Below are positions 52,900-61,783 of a DNA stretch of 64,000 nt, in pieces. The position numbers and the translations under genes are program-made. Positions within the stretch are counted from its first letter, which is position 1. Every line of letters begins with the position of its first letter. Below the pieces are notes generated by a model. That model saw only the letters and a list, made by a program, of their open reading frames with translations, ran no database searches and was not told the origin of the DNA. The stretch comes from Jeongeupia naejangsanensis (GTDB taxonomy: Bacteria > Pseudomonadota > Gammaproteobacteria > Burkholderiales > Chitinibacteraceae), in the NCBI RefSeq assembly GCF_016865585.1, contig NZ_JAESND010000007.1, positions 124,001-188,000 of the forward strand, in the 5' to 3' direction.

Positions 52900-53787
52900 C
52901 TACAACGTCAGCGCGCCGGCCCGCTCGAGTTGCAGCGCGATCTTCACGAAGGCGCGGGCTGCCGGCGAGCACTTGCTTTCGTCGAGCATCGCCAGCCCGA
53001 TGCTGCGCAGGGCTGGCGGCGTCAGCGGCCGCGCGGTCCAGTTCGCACCGGTCTGGCGAGGCAAGGCACTTTCGGCGACCACGGTCACGCCGTCGCCACG
53101 GGCTACCGCGTCAAGGGTATTGAGCAGCTGGGTGTAGCGGTAGCGGATGCGCGGTGTGCAGCCGGCCTGCGCAAACAACGAGGTCACGAGTTCGGCCGAG
53201 CCGGCTTCGGTCAGGATGAAGGCGTCGTTGCACAGGTCGGGCAGGGTGACCGAGGCCTGTGTGGCCAGGGGATGGCCGGGCGCCAGCAATGCGACCAGCT
53301 GGTCCTGTGCCAGCGCGTGCGTGTCGAAGCGCTCATGCGGCAAAACGACGAACCCGAGGTCGATGCGGCGCTCGTCCAGCCAGTGCAGGATCTGCCGGTC
53401 CGGTCCCTCGTCGATGAACACGTCAATGCCGGGGTGGGTGGTGCGAAATGCCGTCAGGATCGTCGGCAGCAGACGGACCGACGAGGTCGGACCGAAAGAG
53501 CCGATACGCAGCGTGCCGCGCTGCAGACCGCGTGCTTCGGCGGCGGTTTGCCGCATGGTTTCGGCAACGCCGAGCAGGGTCCGTGCCTGGTTCAGGGTCT
53601 GCTGGCCGGCTTCGGTCAGCGTGATGCCGCCATGTCGTCGCTGCAGCAATTCGATGCCGAGTTCCTGCTCGAACGCCCTGAGTGCGTGCGAGACCGCGGA
53701 TTGCGAGATGCCGAGGCGGTTGGCCGCTGCGGTGAAGCTGCCAAGATCGGCGATCAGCGCAAAGATTTCCAGCTGCGTGAGTGTCAT
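52900..53787 (-). CDS. LysR-type transcriptional regulator (likely controls EamA gene)
   Basis: A 295-residue LysR protein: MTLTQLEIFALIADLGSFTAAANRLGISQSAVSHALRAFE is a textbook N-terminal HTH; the co-inducer domain starts at about 90 (LRIGSFGPTSSVRLLP). Divergent from an EamA exporter across a 92-nt spacer, which is the classic layout of a LysR-regulated transporter. Inducer unknown. Confidence 0.93.
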   Translation of the reverse strand: MTLTQLEIFALIADLGSFTAAANRLGISQSAVSHALRAFEQELGIELLQRRHGGITLTEAGQQTLNQARTLLGVAETMRQTAAEARGLQRGTLRIGSFGPTSSVRLLPTILTAFRTTHPGIDVFIDEGPDRQILHWLDERRIDLGFVVLPHERFDTHALAQDQLVALLAPGHPLATQASVTLPDLCNDAFILTEAGSAELVTSLFAQAGCTPRIRYRYTQLLNTLDAVARGDGVTVVAESALPRQTGANWTARPLTPPALRSIGLAMLDESKCSPAARAFVKIALQLERAGALTL

Positions 53788-53879
53788 GCTGCCGCGCCAT
53801 TCATGAGTTATTGCTCATTTTACTATTGCATTGCATGAGCATACTTTCGTCTTCCTGATCATTTCACCGGAGCGGTTCG

Positions 53880-54809
53880 ATGTCGGAGATGCAAGCGAGC
53901 CTGGCCGGGCCGTCCGGCCCTTGGTCCAGCTATGCACAGCTGACGCTGGTATCGGTGATCTGGGGCGGTTCGTTCGTCGCCGGGAGGCATCTGGCTGGCG
54001 AGCTGGCGCCGTTGCTGGCGGCCAGCCTGCGCTTCATCGTCGCCAGCGCGATGCTGCTGGGCTATCTGCTGCTGACCCGGCAGCGGCTGGTGATGCCGGA
54101 TGCACGGCAATGGGGGCAACTGGCCTTGCTGGGGCTGTGCGGCATTTTTTTGTACAACCTGTGCTTTTTTCTCGGGCTGCAGCAGACCACGGCATCGCGT
54201 GCGGCGCTGATCGTCGCACTGAATCCGGCGGCGATCGCGCTGCTGTCCTGGCTGTTCTTTCGCGAACGGCTGACACGGCTGCAGGGCATCGGCATTGCAC
54301 TGTGCGTGTTCGGCGCCGCCTGGGTGATCGTTCACCGTGATGTACCCGGCAGTCCGGCACCACAGAACCGGGCCGGGGATGCACTGATTCTCGGCTGCGT
54401 GCTGTGCTGGGCGTTGTACAGCGTGTTGTCCCGCAGCGTGTCGACGGTGATCGGGGCGTTGCTTACGGTCTGCTACTCGATCTGGATCGGTACGGCGATG
54501 CTGGTTGCGACCGCGGGCTGGTTCCTGCCGGCCGCCGCCTGGACGGGCGTCGCGAACCTGAGCCTGGCGCAGTGGCTCAGCCTGCTCTATCTCGGCGGGC
54601 TCAGTTCGGCGCTGGCCTACATCTGGTACTACGACGGCATCCGCCAGATCGGCGCCAGCCGTGCCGGTGCGTTCATCGCGCTCAACCCGGTGTCCGCCGT
54701 ACTGCTGGGCAGCCTGCTGTTCGGTGAAGTGATCACACCGGCCATTGCTGTAGGCGCGATTCTGGTGGTCGCAGGGATCATGCTGAACAACCGGTTCAGC
54801 GGGCGCTGA
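53880..54809 (+). CDS. EamA/DMT-family transporter
   Basis: A 309-residue ten-helix drug/metabolite transporter with two EamA repeats: LTLVSVIWGGSFVAGRHLA near the N-terminus, AALIVALNPAAIALLSWLFFRERLTRLQ closing the first half, and AFIALNPVSAVLLGSLLFGEVIT closing the second. Exports an unknown metabolite or amino acid. GGAG lies 8 nt before the ATG. Regulated probably by the divergent LysR protein. Confidence 0.93.
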   Translation: MSEMQASLAGPSGPWSSYAQLTLVSVIWGGSFVAGRHLAGELAPLLAASLRFIVASAMLLGYLLLTRQRLVMPDARQWGQLALLGLCGIFLYNLCFFLGLQQTTASRAALIVALNPAAIALLSWLFFRERLTRLQGIGIALCVFGAAWVIVHRDVPGSPAPQNRAGDALILGCVLCWALYSVLSRSVSTVIGALLTVCYSIWIGTAMLVATAGWFLPAAAWTGVANLSLAQWLSLLYLGGLSSALAYIWYYDGIRQIGASRAGAFIALNPVSAVLLGSLLFGEVITPAIAVGAILVVAGIMLNNRFSGR

Positions 54810-54862
54810 CGCCCGACTTCCGCAGCATCCGGGCGGGCGTCAATCCGTCAAAGCGGCCCCGA

Positions 54863-54982
54863 TCAGGGGTGCCGCCGGCACCACTGCCCGCAATCGATGC
54901 CGATAGGCGCCTTCATCAGCAGCGTGAGCGGATCGCGCGCGCCGGCCCGGGTTGCGAGGCCGGCGAGCCGTTGCAGCTCGAC
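54863..54982 (-). pseudogene. Remnant of a TetR-family regulator (C-terminal fragment)
   Basis: Read on the minus strand, this stretch encodes VELQRLAGLATRAGARDP, matching LLQKLTELATRAGARDP in the intact TetR gene at 58529-59134; the DNA of the two is nearly identical over some 28 nt (the GATCGCGCGCGCCGG block). After that the similarity is lost and the frame ends in a stop. There is no HTH part: the sequence before it is the end of the hydrolase gene. A decayed duplicate of a TetR regulator is the simplest reading. Confidence 0.45.
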
Positions 54983-54989
54983 GGCGCGA

Positions 54990-55790
54990 TCAGGTGGCCG
55001 GTCTCAGAAAGGCCATGACACTGGCCATGAACGCATCGGGCAACTCGACATTGGTGATGTGCACCGCCGGCAGGACGACGAGTTCGGCGCCGGGAATGGT
55101 GGCTGCGATTTCCTCGCTGTGGCTGGCGAGCGTGACCGTGTCGTACTGCCCGGCGATGACGAGGGTCGGGCGATCCACAAGGGCGACGGTGCGGCGCAAA
55201 TCCATGTCGCGGACGGCGGCGAAGTTGCCGGCGAGGCCTTGCGGCGACGTGGCCAGCACCATGTTGCGGAAGCCGTCGACCACGGCGTTCGGCGTTTCCC
55301 GCATCGCAGGCGGAAACCAGTTGCCGATGAACATATCGGCCATGTCCGACATGTCGTCGGTGTCCGCCAGCCCGCGAATCATGGCGTCGAACTGTTCGGC
55401 CGTTTCAAGGTAAGGCGAGGTGTTGCACAGGATCAGCCGATCGATCCGGTCGGCGGCATGGATGCCGAGCCACTGGCCGACCATGCCCCCGAGCGACAGG
55501 CCGCAGAAATCGACACGCCGGATGTCCAGCGCGTCCAGCAGCTCGACGACATCACGGCCCAGCCTGTCCAGCGAGTAGGCACCGGCCGGTGCGGCGGATT
55601 GTCCGTGACCGCGCATGTCATAGCGCAGCACACGGAAGTGGTTGGCGAGACTGGCGATCTGCATGTCCCACATTTCCAGCGCCGTGGCGATCGAGTTCGA
55701 CAGCATCAGGACCGGCTTGTCCGCCGGTCCGTCAAGGCGAAAGGCGATCCTGCAGCCGTCGCCGGTCGTGAAGAAAAGACGATTTTCCAT
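54990..55790 (-). CDS. Alpha/beta hydrolase, 3-oxoadipate enol-lactonase-like
   Basis: A 266-residue alpha/beta hydrolase. Nucleophile Ser99 in GLSLGGMVG, oxyanion region NSIATALEMWD, DMRGHGQS and the C-terminal His in VHITNVELPDAF. It matches PcaD-type enol-lactonases (LILCNTSPYLETAEQFDAMI), which open the lactone in the beta-ketoadipate pathway; no other pca genes are in the window, so the substrate may differ. Divergent from a LysR regulator 146 nt away, which may control it. Confidence 0.88.
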   Translation of the reverse strand: MENRLFFTTGDGCRIAFRLDGPADKPVLMLSNSIATALEMWDMQIASLANHFRVLRYDMRGHGQSAAPAGAYSLDRLGRDVVELLDALDIRRVDFCGLSLGGMVGQWLGIHAADRIDRLILCNTSPYLETAEQFDAMIRGLADTDDMSDMADMFIGNWFPPAMRETPNAVVDGFRNMVLATSPQGLAGNFAAVRDMDLRRTVALVDRPTLVIAGQYDTVTLASHSEEIAATIPGAELVVLPAVHITNVELPDAFMASVMAFLRPAT

Positions 55791-55936
55791 GTTGCCGCAT
55801 CCTTTTGATGGCGTTGTCGGACGGGACGTCGTGGTGGCGCATCCGCACCACCGAGCACCCGGCGAAACGAAGCCTAGTTGCGGTCTTGCCCATAAAAAAT
55901 TACAAAGATTCTAGATTCTTTGTAGGTATTTCAAAC

Positions 55937-56848
55937 ATGAGCGATTTCACGCTGCACGAGCTGCAATGTTTCGATGCCGTGGTCAGTACCGGGGGCTTCC
56001 AGTCGGCGGCTGCGGTGCTGCATCGGACCCACCCGGCAGTGTTTGCCGCGGTCGCCAAGCTGGAGCGCCAGCTCGGTCTGCGCCTGCTGGATCGCAGTGG
56101 CTACCGCGTACAGGCGACCGACGCGGGGCGATCGTTCCTGCTGCGTGCGCAGACCTTGCTGCGGGAAATGGAGGGGCTTCAGGCGCATGCGTCCCAGCTG
56201 GCGATGGGCGAGGAGAGCGTGCTGCGTGTGGTAATCGGCGACGTGTGTCCACGGCCGCCGATCCTGGCGTGGTTGAGCCGCTTTTTCGCGCGCTGCCCGG
56301 TGACAAGGCTGGACTTGCATTTCGAAGCGATCGACGGGCCGCAGGAACGCCTGTTCGACAACGATGCCGACCTGATCCTGCACCACGCGGACCGGAGCGA
56401 CCCGCGGCTGGAATGCATCGCACTGGGCGAGATCCCCTTCATCCTGGTGGTCGCAGCCGGCTTTTTGCCGTTTCCGGTCTCGCGCGACATCACGCCGGCC
56501 CGGATGCGCGGCTTTACCCAATGCGTGATCCGCAATACCGCGCAGCATTCGGTTGCCCGCAACTATTTCATCATCGAAGGGGCGCACCAGTGCACGGTGG
56601 CCGATCAGCCGATGAAAAAGGAGCTGATCCTGCATGGTATGGGGTGGGGGCATTTGCCCCGCTTCCTGATCGACGAGGAGTTGCGCGACGGCCGGCTGCT
56701 GTCGATCGCCGGGGACTACCTGCCCGGCAATGTTGTCGAGCTGGTCGCGGCACGCCGTAGAGACCGGCCCCACGGGCCGGTCGCGCGTCGGCTTTGGGAC
56801 GCCATTCACGCGCACTCGGCGTCGTTGCGACAAGACATGGCGATTTAG
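55937..56848 (+). CDS. LysR-type transcriptional regulator
   Basis: A 303-residue LysR protein: FTLHELQCFDAVVSTGGFQSAAAVLHRTHPAVFAAVAKLE is the HTH region; the co-inducer domain begins at about 90 (LRVVIGDVCPRPPIL). Start at MSDFTL: the AT-rich leader before it and the HTH distance support this over the longer frame. Divergent from the enol-lactonase-like gene. The inducer domain is distinctive (EAIDGPQERLFDNDADLILHH). Confidence 0.92.
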   Translation: MSDFTLHELQCFDAVVSTGGFQSAAAVLHRTHPAVFAAVAKLERQLGLRLLDRSGYRVQATDAGRSFLLRAQTLLREMEGLQAHASQLAMGEESVLRVVIGDVCPRPPILAWLSRFFARCPVTRLDLHFEAIDGPQERLFDNDADLILHHADRSDPRLECIALGEIPFILVVAAGFLPFPVSRDITPARMRGFTQCVIRNTAQHSVARNYFIIEGAHQCTVADQPMKKELILHGMGWGHLPRFLIDEELRDGRLLSIAGDYLPGNVVELVAARRRDRPHGPVARRLWDAIHAHSASLRQDMAI

Positions 56849-56980
56849 ATGCGCCGTGCAAGGGTCGAACGCCGAGGCCGGCGCACGATCCATGCGGCTG
56901 GTTGCCTCCGGCGCATCCATTGGCCGGCGCGGCAGTGGCGATCGCCGGTGGAATGAGTCCGGTTCGGATCCGATGAGGCG

Positions 56981-57724
56981 CTAGGATGCCCGCAGCCAGA
57001 TCCGCAGCGGCCCCACCGGCCGGAAGCCGTGACGGATCGCGGTATGCAGATCGGCGCCGGATTCGTAGCCGACGACAGCCCGGCCCGGCCACAGCGTTGC
57101 GATCAGGGCCAGACTGCCATGCCAGGCAAGATCGGCCGGGATGCCGTCAGTGGCGAATACGTTGGAGAGGCCGACGACATCACCGGTACGGTTGGCCACG
57201 GCGCCAGCAACGATGTGCCCGCTGGCGTCCAGACCTGCGAGGAAAGCGATCTCCTTGGTCAGCAGGGCGGGGCGGAACAGGCCGGTACTCTCGGTGCCGC
57301 CCCAGGCCGCTTCCCAGTCCGCCAGTCCGGTGGCCGAGCTGATCCGGCGCCATTCAAGCGGGATCGCCGACGTGGTGGCAGCGGGCATACCCGCGGATGC
57401 ATTCGCCGGGCGGTGAGTCCATTGCGCATCGAAGAGGATCTCGAAGCCGGCCGGCGCCAGATCGAGGCGGGCGAAGCTGTCCTTGACCGAACAGCCCGGA
57501 TTGCCGGTGTCGATGCGGGCCAGAACCGACGCTTCGGATGCGGTCGGGTTCAGCGTTACCGCGTCGGGGTAATAGGGCGGGGTACGCCGGGGGCTGGCCC
57601 AGACGTCTCCGTCGAGCGCGCTGTCCAGCCCGTGCGCGCGGCAAACGGCATCGCACCACTGCGCGTTGTTGCGGGCGGCCTGCAGGACGATGCCATCGAT
57701 TTCTTTCGCAATCATGCTGTGCAT
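56981..57724 (-). CDS. Hypothetical protein, possible GNAT-like C-terminal half
   Basis: A 247-residue cytoplasmic protein. The N-terminal half (about 1-110) contains WCDAVCRAHGLDS and YYPDAVTLNPTASEA; the C-terminal half (about 130-247) has the layered strands of a GNAT-like domain: FLAGLDASGHIVAGAVANRTGDVVGLSNVFAT, then HGSLALIATLWPGRAVVGYESG and HGFRPVGPLRIWLR, ending like many acetyltransferases. Substrate unknown. The start was set at MHSMIAKEID (GAGGGG 9-10 nt upstream). Confidence 0.75.
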   Translation of the reverse strand: MHSMIAKEIDGIVLQAARNNAQWCDAVCRAHGLDSALDGDVWASPRRTPPYYPDAVTLNPTASEASVLARIDTGNPGCSVKDSFARLDLAPAGFEILFDAQWTHRPANASAGMPAATTSAIPLEWRRISSATGLADWEAAWGGTESTGLFRPALLTKEIAFLAGLDASGHIVAGAVANRTGDVVGLSNVFATDGIPADLAWHGSLALIATLWPGRAVVGYESGADLHTAIRHGFRPVGPLRIWLRAS

Positions 57725-57847
57725 CGGGCTTTTCCCCTCGGATTGAAAAGGCGTGGCACACGTTTCGGCAAGCAAAATAGCGTGGATGACCGTAGGCATT
57801 CAAGCCATTGTCTGAAGACAACAACTCCGACCAAATTCCGGATTTGG

Positions 57848-58435
57848 TCAGACTTTGGGGCCGGTATACGGATCCGGCTTGTTCAATTCCTTGAGCAGGT
57901 CCTTGCTGCAAACATCGTACGGTTGCGGTGTTACTGCGCCATCGATACCGATTACATCGATCTTGAGGTAGCAGCGTTTGTTCTCGAAGTGCAGAAACGC
58001 TTCGTAATTCTTGCCGGGTTGCGGTGTGAACGCTGCAGGAGGCGGGAAGCAATAGCTGTTTGGCGAGCCGAAATGCATTACCACTGTCAGTGGAGCGCTG
58101 GCGGGAATGACCTTCTCGGTAATCGTTTCCCCGTACCCCAGGTTCTTTGAGTGTGCCGAGTCAGGCATGCCGATGCTTTTGACCTGATGATCGCCAAGCA
58201 TGGACTTGAAACTTTCTAGATGACTACCGGAACCGCTGACGACATCAGCCTTGGTCGCGGTATTGCAGTCCTTGCCGGGGTAGAGCCGGATTGAACCACC
58301 GTTGTTGCCGTACAGGCGTACGCGTGCGGTGGTGTCCGGGTTGTACTTGTCCCTTTCCGCAGTGTCGAGGGTGGGGGCGGAACTGCAGGCTTGAAGGAGC
58401 AGGCTTGCTGCGAGCAGGCCGATCTGGATACGCAT
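57848..58435 (-). CDS. Lipoprotein, unknown function
   Basis: A 195-residue lipoprotein: the signal ends in LLLQAC, with Cys17 the acylated residue. The mature part begins SSAPTLDTAERDKYNPDTTA, then VRLYGNNGGSIRLYPGKDC, with a tail of mixed strands and three more Cys residues (PNSYCFPPP, KRCYLKID, YDVCSKDL) that may form disulfides. It resembles proteobacterial periplasmic lipoproteins of unknown role. Start at MRIQIG because of the signal; ribosome site weak. Confidence 0.75.
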   Translation of the reverse strand: MRIQIGLLAASLLLQACSSAPTLDTAERDKYNPDTTARVRLYGNNGGSIRLYPGKDCNTATKADVVSGSGSHLESFKSMLGDHQVKSIGMPDSAHSKNLGYGETITEKVIPASAPLTVVMHFGSPNSYCFPPPAAFTPQPGKNYEAFLHFENKRCYLKIDVIGIDGAVTPQPYDVCSKDLLKELNKPDPYTGPKV

Positions 58436-58528
58436 GGTTTTTGTCCGTGTAGGGCATGGAATCAATCCGGACAAAATATTAGCGGTTGTTAATTCTTGAA
58501 TCCAGAAAGCATCACGAAATGTGTTTGC

Positions 58529-59134
58529 TTACGACAGCATCGCGGCGGCGATCAGAAGATCGGCCGTCGCCGGTAGCGCTGAAAGCAACTCGGTTTCGGG
58601 AGCGTAGGTCTGGCTGGCCGCGTAGGCACCTTCGATCAGCAATGCCAGACCCTTTGCCAGCGCGGCCGGATCGCGCGCGCCGGCGCGGGTCGCGAGTTCG
58701 GTCAGTTTTTGCAGCAGCTGGCGTTTGTTGTCGGCAACGAAGACGCGGGCGAAATGCTCGCGCTCCGGGTACTCGACCGCGATGTTGACGAAGGGGCAGC
58801 CGCGATAGGCCGGGTTGCCGGCGCGCTCGGCCAGATCGGCGAAGAACTGCCGCAGTGCGGCGGCGGCGTCATGAGGGTGCAGCTCGAGGCTGGCGTCGAC
58901 ATAGCCCCAGAAACGGTCGTCGCGACGTTGCAGGTAGCGCCGCAGCAGCTCGTCCTTGGAGCTGAACTGCCGGTACAGGCTCATCTTGTTGACGCCGGCC
59001 TCCTTGACCACGGCGTCGACGCCCACGTTGCGCGAGCCTTCGCGATAGAACAGCGTTTCGGCGGCATCGAGGATGCGGGCTGCTGCAGTGTCGGCGTCGA
59101 CGATGGTGCGGGGCGGTTTGGCGGTGGTGTTCAT
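58529..59134 (-). CDS. TetR-family transcriptional repressor
   Basis: A 201-residue TetR regulator: the HTH spans about 16-62 (ARILDAAETLFYREGSRNVGVDAVVKEAGVNKMSLYRQFSSKDELL). The C-terminal ligand domain is all-helical. It is divergent from an MFS transporter, and the intergenic region holds two palindromes of the form ATGTTACCG-NN-CGGTAACAT, fitting binding by this dimer and repression of both genes. Ligand unknown, likely a substrate of the transporter. Confidence 0.94.
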   Translation of the reverse strand: MNTTAKPPRTIVDADTAAARILDAAETLFYREGSRNVGVDAVVKEAGVNKMSLYRQFSSKDELLRRYLQRRDDRFWGYVDASLELHPHDAAAALRQFFADLAERAGNPAYRGCPFVNIAVEYPEREHFARVFVADNKRQLLQKLTELATRAGARDPAALAKGLALLIEGAYAASQTYAPETELLSALPATADLLIAAAMLS

Positions 59135-59172
59135 GGCAACGGACTGGATGAACGGACGAGAGTGTCGCTTGA

Positions 59173-59192
59173 CATGTTACCGCTCGGTACAT
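59173..59192. promoter_or_regulatory. Probable TetR operator 1 (imperfect)
   Basis: CATGTTACCG-CT-CGGTACAT: a shorter version of operator 2, 39 nt before the TetR start codon. Confidence 0.6.
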
Positions 59193-59206
59193 AGCATCGG
59201 CAAGGT

Positions 59207-59228
59207 GATGTTACCGGTCGGTAACATC
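59207..59228. promoter_or_regulatory. Probable TetR operator 2 (near-perfect palindrome)
   Basis: GATGTTACCG-GT-CGGTAACATC, with 10-nt perfect arms, 29 nt before the MFS start. The half site GTTACCG is shared with operator 1, 34 nt away. Confidence 0.8.
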
Positions 59229-59257
59229 GTCAATTCCACTGCATTCAGGATGTGCCG

Positions 59258-60550
59258 ATGAAACGCATCGCCCACAGGTTCGAAGGCCGGCTGCACTACG
59301 GCTGGATCGTCATCGCCGTCACTTTTCTGGTGATGCTGATCACCGCCGGCACGCGGGCGACGCCGAGCGTGATGATGGTGCCGCTTGAGCACGAGTTCGG
59401 CTGGAGCCGGGCAACGATCTCGGCGGCGCTGTCGATCAATCTGGCGCTGTTCGGGCTGATGGGGCCGTTTGCCGCGGCGGCGATGCTGCGCTTCGGCCTG
59501 CGCCGCACGGTGCTGACCGCGCTGACCATTCTGTCCGCCGCCATCGCACTGTCGAGCCTGATGCAGGCGACGTGGCAGCTGCAGCTGATCTGGGGGCTGA
59601 TCGTCGGCTGTGCGACCGGCGCGACGGCGATGACGCTCGGGGCGACCGTGGTCAACCGCTGGTTCGCGCAGCGGCGCGGTCTGGCGATGGGGCTGCTGAC
59701 CGCCAGCTCGGCCACCGGCCAACTGGTGTTCCTGCCGCTGCTGGCGGCGCTGACCGAGCACCAGGGCTGGCGCCCGGCGGTGCTGACCGTCGCCGTGGCA
59801 GCGGCAGTGGTGATTCCGCTGCTGGCCTTCCTGCTGCCGGAAAAACCGGCCAGCGTCGGCCTCAAGCCCTACGGCGCGCCGGAGGATTTCAGTGATGTGG
59901 CGGCGGCCAGGCGCAATCCGATCGCCATTGCCTTCGGTGCGCTCGGAAAGGCGGCGAAAACGCGCGATTTCTGGCTGCTGTTTGCCAGCTTCTTCATCTG
60001 TGGCGCCAGCACCAACGGTTATATCGGTACCCACTTCATCGCCATGTGCGGCGACTACAACATCACCCCGGTGAAGGGCGCGAGCATCCTCGCGGCAATG
60101 GGGCTGTTCGATCTGGTCGGCACGACGATGTCGGGCTGGCTGTCCGACCGCTACAACGCCCGGACCCTGCTGTTCTGGTACTACGGCCTGCGCGGACTGG
60201 CGCTGCTCTACCTGCCGTACGCTTTCGGTTTCGGCCTGATGGGGCTGCCGCTGTTCTCGATGTTCTACGGGCTGGACTGGGTGGCGACAGTGCCGCCGAC
60301 GGTGAAGTTGACGACCGAACGCTTCGGCAGCGCCGACGCGCCGGTGATCTTCGGCTGGATCGTCGCCGGCCACCAGCTGGGTGCAGCGTTCGCGGCGCTG
60401 GGCGCCGGACTGCTGCGCGGCAGCCTCGGCTCGTACACCGCGGCGACGTGGATTTCGGGCGGCCTGTGCCTGATCGGCGCGGTGCTGGTGCTGCGGATCA
60501 ATCGTGGCCGTCAGCAACCGGCGAGCGGGCTGGCTGCACAGGGGGCCTGA
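59258..60550 (+). CDS. MFS transporter (monocarboxylate/oxalate-formate antiporter-like)
   Basis: A 430-residue twelve-helix major facilitator. Blocks: YGWIVIAVTFLVMLITAGTRATPSVMMVPLEHEFGWSRATISAA at the N-terminus, RWFAQRRGLAMGLLTASSATGQLVFLP, GWLSDRYNARTLLFWYYGLRG and WIVAGHQLGAAFAALGAG. This resembles the OFA/monocarboxylate-type subfamily. The ATG start has AGGA 7 nt upstream; the frame also has an upstream GTG at 59252. Repressed most likely by the divergent TetR protein. Confidence 0.93.
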   Translation: MKRIAHRFEGRLHYGWIVIAVTFLVMLITAGTRATPSVMMVPLEHEFGWSRATISAALSINLALFGLMGPFAAAAMLRFGLRRTVLTALTILSAAIALSSLMQATWQLQLIWGLIVGCATGATAMTLGATVVNRWFAQRRGLAMGLLTASSATGQLVFLPLLAALTEHQGWRPAVLTVAVAAAVVIPLLAFLLPEKPASVGLKPYGAPEDFSDVAAARRNPIAIAFGALGKAAKTRDFWLLFASFFICGASTNGYIGTHFIAMCGDYNITPVKGASILAAMGLFDLVGTTMSGWLSDRYNARTLLFWYYGLRGLALLYLPYAFGFGLMGLPLFSMFYGLDWVATVPPTVKLTTERFGSADAPVIFGWIVAGHQLGAAFAALGAGLLRGSLGSYTAATWISGGLCLIGAVLVLRINRGRQQPASGLAAQGA

Positions 60551-60565
60551 AGCACCCGCGCGGTT

Positions 60566-61783
60566 TCAGAGCCGCTTGAGGTCGAGCAGCCCGAGGTCGA
60601 GCGGCGCGGCACCGGGGAATACTGCCGCCAGTTGCCTGTCGTTCAGGCGGTAGTGCGTTTTCAGCACGCCGCCCAGCACACCACGGTACTCGTTCAGCAC
60701 CGGATAGTCCCGGTTCTGGAACAGCGTTGCTTCGCTGAGCGCAATCTGCCGCCCGGCGATCTGCCTGCCGCGCACGCTGCCGCCCATGACCCAGTACACG
60801 GTGCCGTGGCCGTGGTCGGTGCCCCGGTTGCCGTTCTCTCGGAAGGTACGGCCGAATTCCGACATCACGACGACCACGGTATCGCGCCAGGCCGGCGTGC
60901 CCAGCTCGTCGCGGAATGCCGCGAGGCCGCGGCCGAGGTTGCCGAGCAGGCCGGCCAGCTGGCCCTGTGCGCCGCCTTGGTTGACATGGGTGTCCCAGCC
61001 GCCGACATCGACGAAGCCGAGCCGGTACTGGTCGCGCATCAGCGTTGCCATCCGCCGCGCCTGCTGTTCGAACGCGGCCGACGATACCGCGCCGCGGCTG
61101 GCCGCCTGCATGTCGCCGGCCAGCATGCGTGCGACGTCCTGGCGCATTTCCAGTCCGGCGCGGACGCGGTCTTCGAGCGGGTGTCCCCGGTACAGATCGG
61201 CAAGCAGCCCGCTCTGGCGCGGATCGAACGGCGCGGTCGCCGCGTCGCGCAGCGCCAGATTGGGGATGCGATCGCCGCCGGCAAACACCGCCGGCAATGC
61301 GGCGGTGAAGGCGATACCGGGCGTGGTCTGCAGCACGCGGCTGAGCCGGCCGAGAAAGCCGCTGTGCGATGCCAGCGAGGCGGTGTCGGGCAGGCCGGCC
61401 TCGATCCGGTCCTGCGTTTCGAAGTGGCTGCGCGAGGTGTCGTCGGTGCCGACAAACGGGACGAAGGCCAGCTCGCCGGCCTGCCAGAGCGGGTACAGGC
61501 TGTCCTGCAGCGCCGGATGAAGCCCCCACTGGTCGTCGAGCTGCAGCGCCGCTGCCGGATTGTCCGTATCGGGCGTGGCGATGGCGATGTTCGGCCGCAG
61601 CCGGTAGTAATCGTCGCTGCGGTAGGGCACCAGCACGCTGGTGGCGTCGTAGGCGCCGCGCAGGAAAACCAGCAGCAGCCGCGGCGCGGCTGCCGGGGCG
61701 GCCCAGAGTTGCGCTGGCAGTCCACCGGCAAGCAGGCCAGCGCCGAGCCCCTGCAGCAGCCGGCGGCGGACGAGGTCAGTCAT
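60566..61783 (-). CDS. DUF1501 family exported protein
   Basis: A 405-residue protein with a twin-arginine-type N-terminus (VRRRLLQGLGAGLLAGG, cleaved near LWAAPAAA). It belongs to DUF1501, related to the sulfatase/alkaline phosphatase fold: LLVFLRGAYDATSVLVPY, FVPFVGTDDTSRSHFETQDR, VGGWDTHVNQGG, VVVMSEFGRTFRENGNRGTDHGHG and a VMGGSVRGR. The function is unknown; it is almost always paired with DUF1800, whose gene here precedes it with an 8-nt overlap. Confidence 0.93.
   Translation of the reverse strand: MTDLVRRRLLQGLGAGLLAGGLPAQLWAAPAAAPRLLLVFLRGAYDATSVLVPYRSDDYYRLRPNIAIATPDTDNPAAALQLDDQWGLHPALQDSLYPLWQAGELAFVPFVGTDDTSRSHFETQDRIEAGLPDTASLASHSGFLGRLSRVLQTTPGIAFTAALPAVFAGGDRIPNLALRDAATAPFDPRQSGLLADLYRGHPLEDRVRAGLEMRQDVARMLAGDMQAASRGAVSSAAFEQQARRMATLMRDQYRLGFVDVGGWDTHVNQGGAQGQLAGLLGNLGRGLAAFRDELGTPAWRDTVVVVMSEFGRTFRENGNRGTDHGHGTVYWVMGGSVRGRQIAGRQIALSEATLFQNRDYPVLNEYRGVLGGVLKTHYRLNDRQLAAVFPGAAPLDLGLLDLKRL

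Noticed and set aside
59177-60517. Minus-strand open frame opposite the MFS transporter
   Set aside because: Gln/Arg-rich shadow of a clear transporter gene.
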